NCBI GenBank assembly: GCA_030386875.1
Contig: CM059559.1
Coordinates: 2,787,177 to 2,851,176 of the forward strand
Length of the DNA: 64,000 nt
Source: Morinoia aosen
Lineage: Eukaryota > Arthropoda > Malacostraca > Amphipoda > Talitridae
Reading direction: 5' to 3'
A program made the position numbers and the translations under genes. Shown here piece by piece: positions 49,801 through 58,039 of this stretch (within the stretch, counting starts at the first letter, position 1; each line of letters starts with the position of its first letter). Below the pieces are notes generated by a model that saw only the letters and a program-made list of their open reading frames with translations, was not told where the DNA came from and did not search any database.

Positions 49801-51443
49801 CTCAAAAACAAGGTTAATCAACATCAACATCTGTTGAAAGATATGAAAAATGGTATGCATGCATACATTCTCGCTTCTTCTCCCACCTTCATTCAATCAG
49901 TTGAATGTAACTGACAAAACACACGAGTTCATCACACGGAGTCAGCGAAGAACATGAAACATTACCTGCAGCACACACACGATGACACGGCCAGGTAGAC
50001 GCTGGACGCCTTGCGCTTGGGGCTGACAGGATGGCTCCTGTTGCCACTACGAGAGGGGGACACCGACGACCGGCGAACGGGGCAGGTCAAGGGCGAGTGG
50101 TACGACGAGTTGAACGAATGGCACTTGCGCACTATCGAAGTCTTCGGGGTTCCGCGACCGCTTGGTTTCGTGGAGACGTTCAGGGTTGAGTATGAGGTAG
50201 GCATGGAGTACTTTTTGAGCAAAGACATTGGAGAGGAACTCTGCGTGACGGACGACAACGAGTGGTGCTTCCTCATGATCGAAGGATTGGTAGTCTTGTT
50301 CTTTTTGCTGCAGTGTACCGTAGGGTAGAACGTGCGGGAAGCGTAAGGCGAGTACAGTGAGAATGAAGTAGAACGCAACGAGGATGGGTGCAACGAGGGC
50401 TGCGATCTGGACCAGCCTGACTTCAAGTTGGTTTCCCTGAGAGGAGCGCGGTAGGCATTGAAGATTTCGTCGACGTCAGGAGGAGCGATAAAGGAGAGTT
50501 TCTTAGGTGAACCAACTTTTGGCTTTGTCGTGTCATCGACATGGGCTTCGTTACTTTTTGTGGCGTGTTGTTCCTGGTTGCCTGCATCTACAGGAGTTGT
50601 GCGCTGGCTTGATACTTTCAATGTGTTCGCTCCATCGCCATTGTGACCGATACTGATGCACTTGTTTGGGTTTGTTGGGGACGGCGACGAAGAGGAGGGC
50701 TGAGTGATGATTATGGACGTGCTGTTAGGACTGACAACTGCGGTGAGAATGTCGTCAGGGGACGGTTTGTCGTTGGAGTTCTTGTTGGCGGTTTTACCGT
50801 GCTCTGTGTCATATTTCATGATGCTCTTATGAACGGGGCTTCCCTTGGAAATTCCAGGAGATGTATTGGGTTGCCGTTCATATCGAGACGGGCTAGACGC
50901 TTTTGTCTTTGGCGATCTTGATCTGGATGGAGACCCGTGAGCCTTGGAGGACTTTGCAGGAGACCCAAACTTTTTCTGACGTTTAGGGGAATTCTCGATT
51001 GCGACAGTTCCTCCAAATTCTACATGTTTTTCAAGAGACCGAGATCTCTGTGCTCTAGAATTTTCGGTAGTTCTTTCATCACCAGCCGCATCTAAATTTG
51101 AGCCTTTACCATCGGCAAAATCTTCTATGGAGCCCGCCACCGACAGCGTGGTCGAGGGAAGCACAACACGGCGGTCTCGCGTCGGATCATCCCCGATGGA
51201 GAGGGCAGATTTGCTGGAGTCTTGTCGTCTAAGCGCGGCGCCATCTCGGTTGTTGTGTTGATTAGAACTTTGACGGCTAAATCTCTTGGCTTTGGGCGAC
51301 TCGCTGCCGCTTCTCCGAGATAACGGCTGCTTGTCCACGACCTGTGATGCTTTCCTTGCTGAAGTGGCTGCTGAAGAGCTTCCTGCCTTCTCCCGTTCAT
51401 CCTTGGATCGAAGCGCAGACAGTTTCCGAACTCTTTTAAACAT
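25518..51443 (-). CDS. Unidentified Ser/Pro/basic-rich disordered protein, four-exon gene (gene-level entry)
   Basis: The coding segments 51443-49966, 28691-28518, 26945-26722 and 25870-25518 join in one frame to about 742 residues. The three junctions have GT/AG sites and matching phases (AG|G, AG|A and G|GG split codons), which is good evidence for one real gene. An in-frame TAG just upstream of the first ATG supports that start. The protein is rich in Ser, Pro, Lys and Arg, with no transmembrane segment, signal peptide or folded domain that I recognise. Repeated basic-Ser motifs suggest phosphorylation. Cytoskeletal or signalling scaffold proteins often look like this, but that is inference from composition only. 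The C-terminus is uncertain (see the exon 4 entry and findings). Intron 1 is about 21 kb. Confidence 0.75.
25871..26721 (-). other. Intron 3 of the unidentified gene
   Basis: This 851-bp AT-rich intron has a GTAATT donor and a TTTAAAG acceptor. Nothing else was recognised. Confidence 0.7.
26722..26945 (-). CDS. Unidentified gene, coding exon 3
   Basis: This 224-bp exon reads PGSAAPVPKSKSLSTSMDKL, PYGVHVSPTSRGSTPSSGRS, then SRQSIARRSPSVAAALG, ending QQLSN plus G. The acceptor is a strong CTCTTTTTTTTCCCAG and the donor is AATG|GTAATT. Several SP and RxxS sites could be phosphorylated. Confidence 0.75.
26946..28517 (-). other. Intron 2 of the unidentified gene
   Basis: This 1572-bp intron contains short local duplications: AGGTCGGTTGAGTGA twice near 26960-27035, AAACAAATGAATGAATAAA-type copies near 27484-27580, and TTCGAGCTGA-type copies near 27860-27960. 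No gene was seen. Confidence 0.7.
28518..28691 (-). CDS. Unidentified gene, coding exon 2
   Basis: This 174-bp exon begins with a G that completes an Arg codon and reads IRNQEGSGLTIRIPRPLSDR, then a TSPPATSTTPPPVPRYAQL segment, ending GAGLY plus AG. The acceptor is CTCTTGTTTCCAG and the donor is ACAG|GTGGGT. It is Pro/Thr-rich; PPPVPRY could be an SH3 or WW ligand. GC content is visibly higher than in the flanking introns. Confidence 0.75.
29682..29880. repeat. ~100-bp direct duplication
   Basis: Two adjacent copies share GTAGAAATTA, ACCGGTTATAAA, TGATGAAAAAT-like sequence and GATTCAATAAATAACGAAG. They are diverged by substitutions and small indels. Confidence 0.8.
30237..30253 (+). repeat. 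Poly(G) run
   Basis: Seventeen consecutive G bases in an otherwise AT-rich intron. The length is likely to be unstable or mis-sequenced. Confidence 0.95.
31528..31781. repeat. 254-bp duplicated segment, copy 1
   Basis: It matches 32671-32924 in the same orientation over 254 bp with only two differences seen (CTCGCGTAGG against CTCGAGTAGG, and CTTACGAATT against CTTAAGAATT). It contains GACGCAGGCTCGAAACGTTC, a motif type seen at the ends of Penelope-like elements (from memory of the family; unconfirmed). Confidence 0.95.
32295..32346. repeat. 52-bp dispersed repeat with GC hairpin, copy 1
   Basis: It matches 36646-36697 with two differences. The core GCCGGGGCGC ... ACACCCCGG can pair over 6-7 bp. 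Confidence 0.9.
32671..32924. repeat. 254-bp duplicated segment, copy 2
   Basis: Direct repeat of 31528-31781, offset by 1143 bp. The flanks differ on both sides, so this is not a simple tandem array. Confidence 0.95.
33901..33950 (-). mobile_element. Possible Penelope-like element end (degraded hammerhead-like core)
   Basis: The minus strand reads GTTGATGATGGCTTGAGCTC followed by GAAACCGAAACGTTC. The TGATGA ... GAAAC order resembles the hammerhead ribozyme core (CUGANGA ... GAAA) reported in Penelope-like elements. The first core C is a T here, and pairing of stems I and III was not established. No reverse-transcriptase frame is nearby. Confidence 0.25.
34630..34692 (+). mobile_element. Possible tRNA-derived SINE remnant
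   Basis: CTCGCATGTAGAGCGTCACA (box-A-like) is followed by GATCGAGGTTTCAATCC (box-B-like) with tRNA-like spacing. No further SINE body was defined. Confidence 0.35.
36646..36697. repeat. 52-bp dispersed repeat with GC hairpin, copy 2
   Basis: See the copy at 32295-32346. The differences are TTTCTCGCC for TTTCACGCC and GCGTAAAG for GCGCAAAG. Confidence 0.9.
36698..39465. other. Intron 1 of the unidentified gene, further part
   Basis: No supported exon. Short frames such as 37253-37543 and 37415-37675 overlap each other on opposite strands and have no recognisable content. Confidence 0.55.
38528..38600 (+). mobile_element. tRNA-derived SINE-like remnant
   Basis: TAGCATGGTGGTTAAAGCG (box A) and GGGTTTGAAACC (box B) are spaced about 30 bases apart, preceded by GCGTTCG. 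It looks like a tRNA-related head but lacks a complete cloverleaf, so it is called a SINE fragment and not a tRNA gene. Confidence 0.5.
39468..40165. repeat. 22-bp minisatellite
   Basis: About 31 copies of CACTTGCTCACCACTGCAGC TG (22 bp), with variants CTACTGC, CCTCTGCAAC and CTGCAGCTTC. Because 22 is not a multiple of three and the unit has no stop in any plus-strand frame, all three plus frames stay open (frames to 278 codons). These are not called as genes. Most units contain GCAGCTGC. Confidence 0.97.
40185..40256. repeat. CA-rich simple repeat
   Basis: CACACA-type sequence directly follows the 22-bp array: ACACACACACACACAACACA and similar. Confidence 0.95.
40855..41068. repeat. 21-bp degenerate tandem repeat
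   Basis: About ten copies of a unit like CGCAGCAGCAACGCGTTACG G, with imperfect members. A 21-bp period keeps frames open on both strands, which explains the overlapping short frames there. Confidence 0.9.
41572..41985. repeat. 50-bp minisatellite with alternating units
   Basis: About eight copies of a unit containing CGGGTGTCACTTCACGACCA then CTGCTGCCCTCACGCATTCT and ACTTCATTTG. The first six alternate CACGAGCA and CACGACCA, giving a 100-bp dimer. The last two have CACATCACGACCA. Confidence 0.97.
41986..43027. other. Unannotated segment within intron 1
   Basis: No supported exon. 42700-43020 is more C-rich, with Ser/Pro-like frames that lack splice or homology support. Confidence 0.5.
43028..43570. 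repeat. Degenerate ~23-25-bp tandem repeat
   Basis: Many diverged copies of a motif such as CACCATGTTCAAAATACTAA. Spacing varies from about 22 to 26 bp, and divergence is high. Confidence 0.85.
43571..45934. other. Unannotated segment within intron 1
   Basis: Short frames only. I see no gene, RNA or clear repeat. Confidence 0.55.
45935..46290. repeat. Degenerate ~45-bp tandem repeat
   Basis: Recurring CTTGATTACTGTA / CCGCAACATGACT / GATGACTTCTACGC-type motifs at roughly 45-bp spacing, about seven diverged copies. Confidence 0.75.
46291..47539. other. Unannotated segment within intron 1
   Basis: A short direct repeat AAATTAGGTCCAGTTA occurs twice at about 46619-46655. No supported exon. Confidence 0.55.
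47540..48040. repeat. A-rich ~17-bp tandem repeat
   Basis: Alternating half-units such as AAGAAATGTCCAAAAAG and AAATGATTAAAGAAATGTTC, with longer blocks duplicated (47700-47780 resembles 47860-47940). Minus-strand Phe-rich frames are repeat products. Confidence 0.93.
48041..49965. other. 5' end of intron 1 of the unidentified gene
   Basis: No supported exon. An AT-rich TAATAT-type patch lies near 49400-49500. The intron donor is at 49965-49964. Confidence 0.6.
49966..51443 (-). CDS. Unidentified gene, coding exon 1
   Basis: This exon has 492 codons plus two bases, starting MFKRVRKLSALRSKDEREKA. The ATG sits in a weak context (AATATGT), and another ATG eight bases upstream is out of frame. 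The translation is disordered: SP/PS motifs are frequent (SPKAKRFSRQSS, HGSPSRSRSPKTK, SPSRSGNRSHPVSPKRK). Possible short motifs are KHVEF at residues 139-143 (fits the PP1-docking K-x-V-x-F pattern) and three spaced basic-Ser motifs: RKHHS (391), KKYS (410) and RKCHS (439). A more complex segment, SFIAPPDVDEIFNAYRAP, at residues 317-334 may be a conserved peptide. The donor is TGCAG|GTAATG. The plus-strand frames here (50011-50921) are shadows. Confidence 0.8.
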
Positions 51444-52900
51444 ATTACCATGTATTTGCTACAGTCTCCTCTATGTCACTGCTAGCCTGTATTCACTACA
51501 AGAGCAAGGGCCTCCAGTGGCTCCATGATGATTGTTTGTCCTACAGATACTCTCTTTCTGTAGGTTAGAGAATCAGATTTTTAATGCTATTGAAGATACA
51601 ATATTCTACCAAACCTATACAGTTGGCTCATATTTTAATTCGAAAAACATGCATGTGTAAACTAGTATAAATTTCAGATCAACTAGTTTAATATTTATTG
51701 CAGGTCATTAAACTGAAATTATTGTTTACAGTTGATGTGAGTTATAGTATTTTGTGGAGAAAACATTCCTCTGCTTTACGTAGATAACCCTTGCGTCAAA
51801 CACAATCTGAATGAAGTCCACGGAAATTAAAACACACATTTAACTATCATTCAGGAGGTTCACTTTCATTTATCTCCTGATATTCACCAAACTCCGGCAA
51901 AAAATTTTAAAATACAACACAGCTTGGTTGAAAATTTCGTGTCACAGCTATAAAAATGAGGACACTTTCAATTTAGACTCCAACACTAACGAACGACCCA
52001 AACATTTTGGATTTATTCAGCGCCCACAATGCTGATCTGCCATCGGTTCAAAATCTTTTTACAATCGGAATACATTCTTATTGAAATCCTGAAACACATT
52101 TAATTGAAACTGATCCAATGCCATCTGCCATACCGAGTTAAATTTTACTCGCTCGCTAAAAGAAATGCCCTTTCGATGAAAGAATATCCCGAACAGAAAT
52201 CTAAATGTTGTGTACTCTGGACAGGGAGTCAATGCTTCCCTTTCTTTCCAGGCAGGACTGCGCCAAATGGAGAGAATATCAGGGAAAAAGTGTTCCCTAT
52301 AACGAGCTGTCGATATCTGGCGGTGGTCTGCACCGCTCACCAGCCGAAGATCAGAAGTAATAATATTTACTGGAAATAATAACAGCAGCAGAACCAGAAG
52401 CGGGCGCGTGAAATACGGGGAATGTGGGAGTAGAAGACTTAATTTGAAATAAAATTTCGGAGGAATGAACTTCATGGAAAGCTTTATTTGTTTTTAACAA
52501 CTATGCAGGAGTGGAAACACAACATACTATAATGGTGTGAAGACATAAAAAAGCTATAATAAAAAAGAAGCGCAGGAAACAATGCTGTAATATTAAGATA
52601 TGTAAAAAATAACCTTTCATGCAATGTTACAGCAATAATGCTATAGCAATTAGACACGCAAAAAGCAACGTTTAAAATTAAGTGGAAACGAAGTATTCGA
52701 ACGCGAACGCACCCCGAACAGATTGCGCTAAATGTGAAAAAAAATTGCTCGCATTAAAAATACCAATAATCTATTTGAAGGATTGGAGAAATGTGAAATC
52801 CAAACGACACTGGTTTCAAATTGTGGGCTTAAAGAATATTAAAAATGGTGTAACCATTAGCTTAAACAAGGCGTTAACGCGCGTAGTAAAGTTACAATGT
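51444..52900. other. Upstream flank of the unidentified gene
   Basis: Probable promoter and 5' UTR region for the minus-strand gene. I cannot place a TATA box or start site with confidence. Opposite-strand short frames at 52059-52475 and 52104-52379 have no recognisable content. Confidence 0.5.
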
Positions 52901-52904
52901 TATG

Positions 52905-55605
52905 TGCCATCAAACCAGCAACCAAAGGCGCCACCAAACCAGCAGCACAAGGCGCCACCAAACAAGCAGCACAAGTGCCACCAAACCAGCAGCACAAGTG
53001 CCACCAAACCAGCAGCACAAGGCGCCACCAAACAAGCAGCACAAGGCGCCACCAAACAAGCAGCACAAGGCGCCACCAAACCAGCAGCACAAGGTGCCAC
53101 CAAACAAGCAGCACAAGGTGCCACCAAACCAGCAGCACAAGGCGCCACCAAACAAGCAGCACAAGGTGCCACCAAACCAGCAGCACAAGGCGCCACCAAA
53201 CAAGCAGCACAAGGCGCCACCAAACCAGCAGCTCAAGGCGCCACCAAACAAGCAGCACAAGGCGCCACTAAGCCAGCAGCTCAAGGCGCCACCAAACATG
53301 CAGCTCAAGGCGCCACCAAACAAGCAGCACAAGGCGCCACCAAACCAGCAGCTCAAGGCGCCACCAAACAAGCATCACAAGGTGCCACCAAACAAGCAGC
53401 ACAAGGCGCCACTAAGCCAGCAGCACAAGGCGCCACCAAACCAGCAACCAAAGGCGCAACCAAACAAGCATCACAAGGTGCCACCAAACACGCAGCTCAA
53501 GGCGCCACCAAACAAGCATCACAAGGTGCCACCAAACCAGCAGCTCAAGGCGCCACCAAACAAGCAGCACAAGGCGCCACCAAACAAGCAGCACAAGGCG
53601 CCACCAAACCAGCAGCACAAGGTGCCACCAAACAAGCAGCACAAGGTGCCACCAAACCAGCAGCACAAGGCGCCACCAAACAAGCAGCACAAGGTGCCGC
53701 CAAACCAGCAGCACAAGGCGCCACCAAACAAGCAGCACAAGGCGCCACCAAACCAGCAGCTCAAGGCGCCACCAAACAAGCAGCACAAGGCGCCACTAAG
53801 CCAGCAGCTCAAGGCGCCACCAAACATGTAGCTCAAGGCGCCACCAAACAAGCAGCACAAGGCGCCACCAAACCAGCAGCTCAAGGCGCCACCAAACAAG
53901 CATCACAAGGTGCCACCAAACAAGCAGCACAAGGCGCCACTAAGCCAGCAGCACAAGGCGCCACCAAACCAGCAACCAAAGGCGCCACCAAACAAGCATC
54001 ACAAGGTGCCACCAAACACGCAGCTCAAGGCGCCACCAAACAAGCATCACAAGGTGCCACCAAACAAGCATCACAAGGTGCCACCAAACACGCAGCTCAA
54101 GGCGCCACCAAACCAGCAGCACAAGGTGCCACCAAACAAGCAGCACAAGGTGCCACCAAACCAGCAGCACAAGGCGCCACCAAACAAGCAGCACAAGGTG
54201 CCACCAAACCAGCAGCACAAGGCGCCACCAAACAAGCAGCACAAGGCGCCACCAAACCAGCAGCTCAAGGCGCCACCAAACAAGCAGCACAAGGCGCCAC
54301 TAAGCCAGCAGCTCAAGGCGCCACCAAACATGCAGCTCAAGGCGCCACCAAACAAGCAGCACAAGGCGCCACCAAACCAGCAGCTCAAGGCGCCACCAAA
54401 CAAGCATCACAAGATGCCACCAAACAAGCAGCACAAGGCGCCACTAAGCCAGCAGCACAAGGCGCTACCAAACCAGCAACCAAAGGCGCCACCAAACAAG
54501 CATCACAAGGTGCCACCAAACACGCAGCTCAAGGCGCCACCAAACAAGCAGCACAAGGCGCCACCAAACCAGCAACCAAAGGCGCCACCAAACAAGCATC
54601 ACAAGGTGCCACCAAACAAGCAGCACAAGGCGCCACTAAGCCAGCAGCACAAGGCGCCACCAAACCAGCAACCAAAGGCGCCACCAAACAAGCATCACAA
54701 GGTGCCACCAAACCAGCAGCTCAAGGCGCCACCAAACAAGCAGCACAAGGCGCCACCAAACAAGCAGCACAAGGCGCCACCAAACCAGCAGCACAAGGTG
54801 CCACCAAACAAGCAGCACAAGGTGCCACCAAACCAGCAGCACAAGGCGCCACCAAACAAGCAGCACAAGGCGCCACCAAACCAGCAGCTCAAGGCGCCAC
54901 CAAACAAGCAGCACAAGGCGCCACTAAGCCAGCAGCTCAAGGCGCCACCAAACATGTAGCTCAAGGCGCCACCAAACCAGCAGCTCAAGGCGCCACCAAA
55001 CAAGCATCACAAGGTGCCACCAAACAAGCAGCACAAGGCGCCACTAAGCCAGCAGCACAAGGCGCCACCAAACCAGCAACCAAAGGCGCCACCAAACAAG
55101 CATCACAAGGTGCCACCAAACACGCAGCTCAAGGCGCCACCAAACAAGCATCACAAGGTGCCACCAAACATGCAGCTCAAGGCGCCACCAAACATGCAGC
55201 TCAAGGCGCCACCAAACATGCAGCTCAAGGCGCCACCAAACATGCAGCTCAAGGCGCCACCAAACAAGCATCACAAGGTGCCACCAAACACGCAGCTCAA
55301 GGCGCCACCAAACAAGCATCACAAGGTGCCACCAAACCAGCAGCTCAAGGCGCCACCAAACAAGCATCACAAGGTGCCACCAAACATGCAGCTCAAGGCG
55401 CCACCAAACAAGCAGCACAAGGCGCCACCAAACATGCAGCTCAAGGCGCCACCAAACAAGCAGCACAAGGCGCCACCAAACATGCAGCTCAAGGCGCCAC
55501 CAAACAAGCAGCACAAGGCGCCACCAAACCAGCAACCAAAGGCGCCACCAAACAAGCATCACAAGGTGCCACCAAACAAGCAGCACAAGGCGCCACCAAC
55601 AAGAT
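52905..55605. repeat. 24-bp minisatellite (about 112 units) with higher-order structure
   Basis: The units are of the form GCGCCACCAAACAAGCAGCA CAAG, with variants CCAGCAG, CACGCAGCT, CATGCAGCT, AAGCATCAC and CCAGCAACCAAAG. A marker unit, GCCACTAAGCCAGCAGCTCA, recurs at 53264, 53792, 54296 and 54920, i.e. 22, 21 and 26 units apart, showing amplification of blocks of about 500-620 bp. A 24-bp unit without stops keeps several frames open: plus-strand (Ala-Gln-Gly-Ala-Thr-Lys and Pro-Pro-Asn-Gln-Gln types) and minus-strand (Leu-Val-Trp-Trp type). The longest, 52682-55684, is 1000 codons but has only a GTG start. Not called as a gene. Confidence 0.97.
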
Positions 55606-57000
55606 GCGAGGCTCACACCTGCGCCAGCCTGCAAATAAAGGCGCACGGGACTACCGCCAGACGCCTTATTTAAAATCCAATTAAAGTAACGGGCACAGAA
55701 GTAGCTCGGCCTGCCCGAATGTCTCCTGTGAAACCTAGCTGTGGGCATCTTAAATTTTTTACTGCAACCAATGCTAATTGAACTTGGAATGTAAGTGAGG
55801 GCTTAACGAATACTGGGGCTCCACTGCGCTTCGTTTTGGTCGCGCTCTTTGAAGGATGGGCGAACAAAGCTGATGGAAATTTTTGCAAAGCCTACCAAAA
55901 GTATATCTTTCTCCAGTGAGAAGCTTAGTTAACTCCGAATTCTTTTCTAAATACCAATTGGAATTAATCTCAAGTTATGTTGATTTTTACAGAGCAAGAA
56001 AGTTTCACGAAGGAAAAGATGACTCAAGATAAAGTTGAAGTGATGGAATGTCACACATGTTCGCCCTGGAGGGGACAGAAGCATATAAAACTACTTTCTG
56101 AGTCTTCATAAGTTCAAATTCTGAACCGTGACTAGCTTTGTCACTTTTTGTTTCTCTGTTGGGCAGTTTTTGCACCGCGTCGCTATTCTCGCCTTTCTCT
56201 CACGTTTCTTTAGTTTAAGACTCGTATTCACATCGCAGCAGTCTTTGCCCAGAAGACGTTGATACGTTGATTTTAGTATATAGGACTCCATTATTTTCAT
56301 GACATTCAAAGTGCAAAAAGTTCAACTGAGTCTAAAACTAACATAACATCAGTTGGAGTTAGTTTTAGACTATACTATCAGTTCGCGCATTAGTTCTCGT
56401 TAGGTTTAAACCCTCAGTTCGTAAATCAGGTTTAAGGCTCACAGTTCGTACATCAGTTCTAGCTAGTTTTAGGCTCTCAATTTCTGTATCCCATCCGGTT
56501 TGTGCATCAGATCTAGTGAATTTCTACGGCCACAGTCACGCTCAGCCTGACAGCCACCAATACTTAGCGTGTCAAGACCTGCCACTCGTCTCACTTACTC
56601 CACTTCTCTCACTGTGCGAATCTGAGCCATAAGCCTGCTAATCTCATGATGAATGGCACGGCGCAAAAATGAGTGAAACATTACGTTAACACCGCGTTCT
56701 TTAGGAAGCCTTGCATAGCACAGCCTCTCCTACCCTTGCTTAGCTCCTCGCTCTGCCCCCCCCCTCCTCTGTTCCTCCTCCCGCACACTGCACTCACGCG
56801 ATTTCATGGTCAAGGTCATGGAGGGGCCTTCGGAAGGGGGGTTCAGGGGGGAGGAATGAAGCGGTTATGAAATGGGATCTTTAGAGGGATTGTAGAGGAG
56901 TGTAGTGATGTGAAATGTTGCACAGTGACAAGTGACATGTGGTATTGTGTGATGATGCTCAGTGGTGTGCAGTGATGTGGCGTGCAGAGAAGTTAAGGAG
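55606..57000. other. Unannotated intergenic sequence
   Basis: Degenerate short repeats near 56380-56520 (CAGTTCGTA/CATCAGTTCTAG). Otherwise nothing supported. Confidence 0.55.
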
Positions 57001-57059
57001 CGCTTAGTAGTGTGCAAAAGAATAGAGTGGCATGCTGTGGTGTTTAGAAGCGCGTACTG

Positions 57060-57255
57060 GCATGGATTGACGTGTAGTGGCGTGTAGCTGTGTGTAGCGG
57101 TATGTAGTGGCGTGTAGCGATGTGTAGTTGTGTGTAGCGGTGTGTAGGGGCGTGTAGCGGTGTGTAGTTGTGTGTAGCGGTGTGTAGGGGCGTGCAGCTG
57201 TGTGTAGTGGCGTGTATCGGCGTGTAGTGGCGTGTAGTGGCGTGTAGTGTAGTGG
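57060..57255. repeat. 10-bp tandem repeat
   Basis: Units of the type TGTGTAGCGG / CGTGTAGTGG / TGTGTAGTTG / TGTGTAGGGG repeat about 19 times with a regular 10-bp period. Confidence 0.93.
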
Positions 57256-57436
57256 CGTGGGAGAACTGGAAAGAGACTTGGTGACGTGCGGAAGATGCAA
57301 ACCGACGTATGAAAAAATTAAATTAGATTATAGAAAGTTTCAGGAATGAAAAGATGACTTAAGATAAAGTTGAAGTAATGGAATGCCACACGTGTTCGGC
57401 CTGGCGGACGTAGAAGAGTATAGAACTATCTTAACT

Positions 57437-57793
57437 TGATTGCCTTCCAAACCACAACATAGGCGTTCTCAAGAGTAGAAAGAGGAAGGTACCATTTAGT
57501 ATGACATCAAGGGAAAGTGGAATCTATGCACAAGGTGTGTTCCCACACTCTGCGTATAAAAACAGCATGATTGGGAAGAGTTTATGAAACAAGCTAGAAG
57601 CTGAAGAAAAAAGTGATAGGTGCAGAAAAAAGATAGCAGCGAACCAAAAAAATTGTCTGTAACAAACTAAAAAAAATAAATAAACATTTCAAAATAGAGG
57701 AATCCTACTTAACTTTTAGTTTAGAAACTCACATCTTCCCCCTGGGAGCGCAATTCCAACAGATGCAATGGTTGCATCCCCTGAGGAGGCGCA
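57437..57793 (+). repeat. Dispersed ~340-bp repeat, copy 5
   Basis: Same family and orientation as the four copies inside the DIS3L2 introns, about 44 kb away. Shared AGGTACCATTTAGTATGA, GTGGAATCTATGCACAAGGT and TTTATGAAACAAG. It ends in CCCCTGGGAG and hairpin GATGCAATGGTTGCATC (57762-57778), then CCCCTGAGG. Confidence 0.8.
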
Positions 57794-58039
57794 GGAGCAG
57801 CGACTGCCCGCCGCAGTCCGCATGGATAAAAAAGAAAAGCCCGCAAAGACTGTTTTTTCATTCCAACTGAAACGTGAAATGATCAATGTGGATTGTAGGG
57901 ATACAGATTTAGTCACACATAGAAAAACGATGTCTCGTGAACCGCTATTCGGAAGAAAATTTAACACCTCCGCTCTCAAGAAAATTTTACGCTCGCGCTG
58001 AAGTATGCTGCGTTCCTTCGGTAAAAATGGTAATGTAAA

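Noticed and set aside
50011..50921. Plus-strand frames of 62-105 codons
   Set aside because: Antisense shadows of exon 1 of the unidentified gene. The minus frame is open over 492 codons and spliced in phase.
52682..55684. 1000-codon plus-strand frame as an Ala/Lys-rich structural protein
   Set aside because: 24-bp tandem repeat open in many frames on both strands; only a GTG start; no signal peptide or flanking exon.
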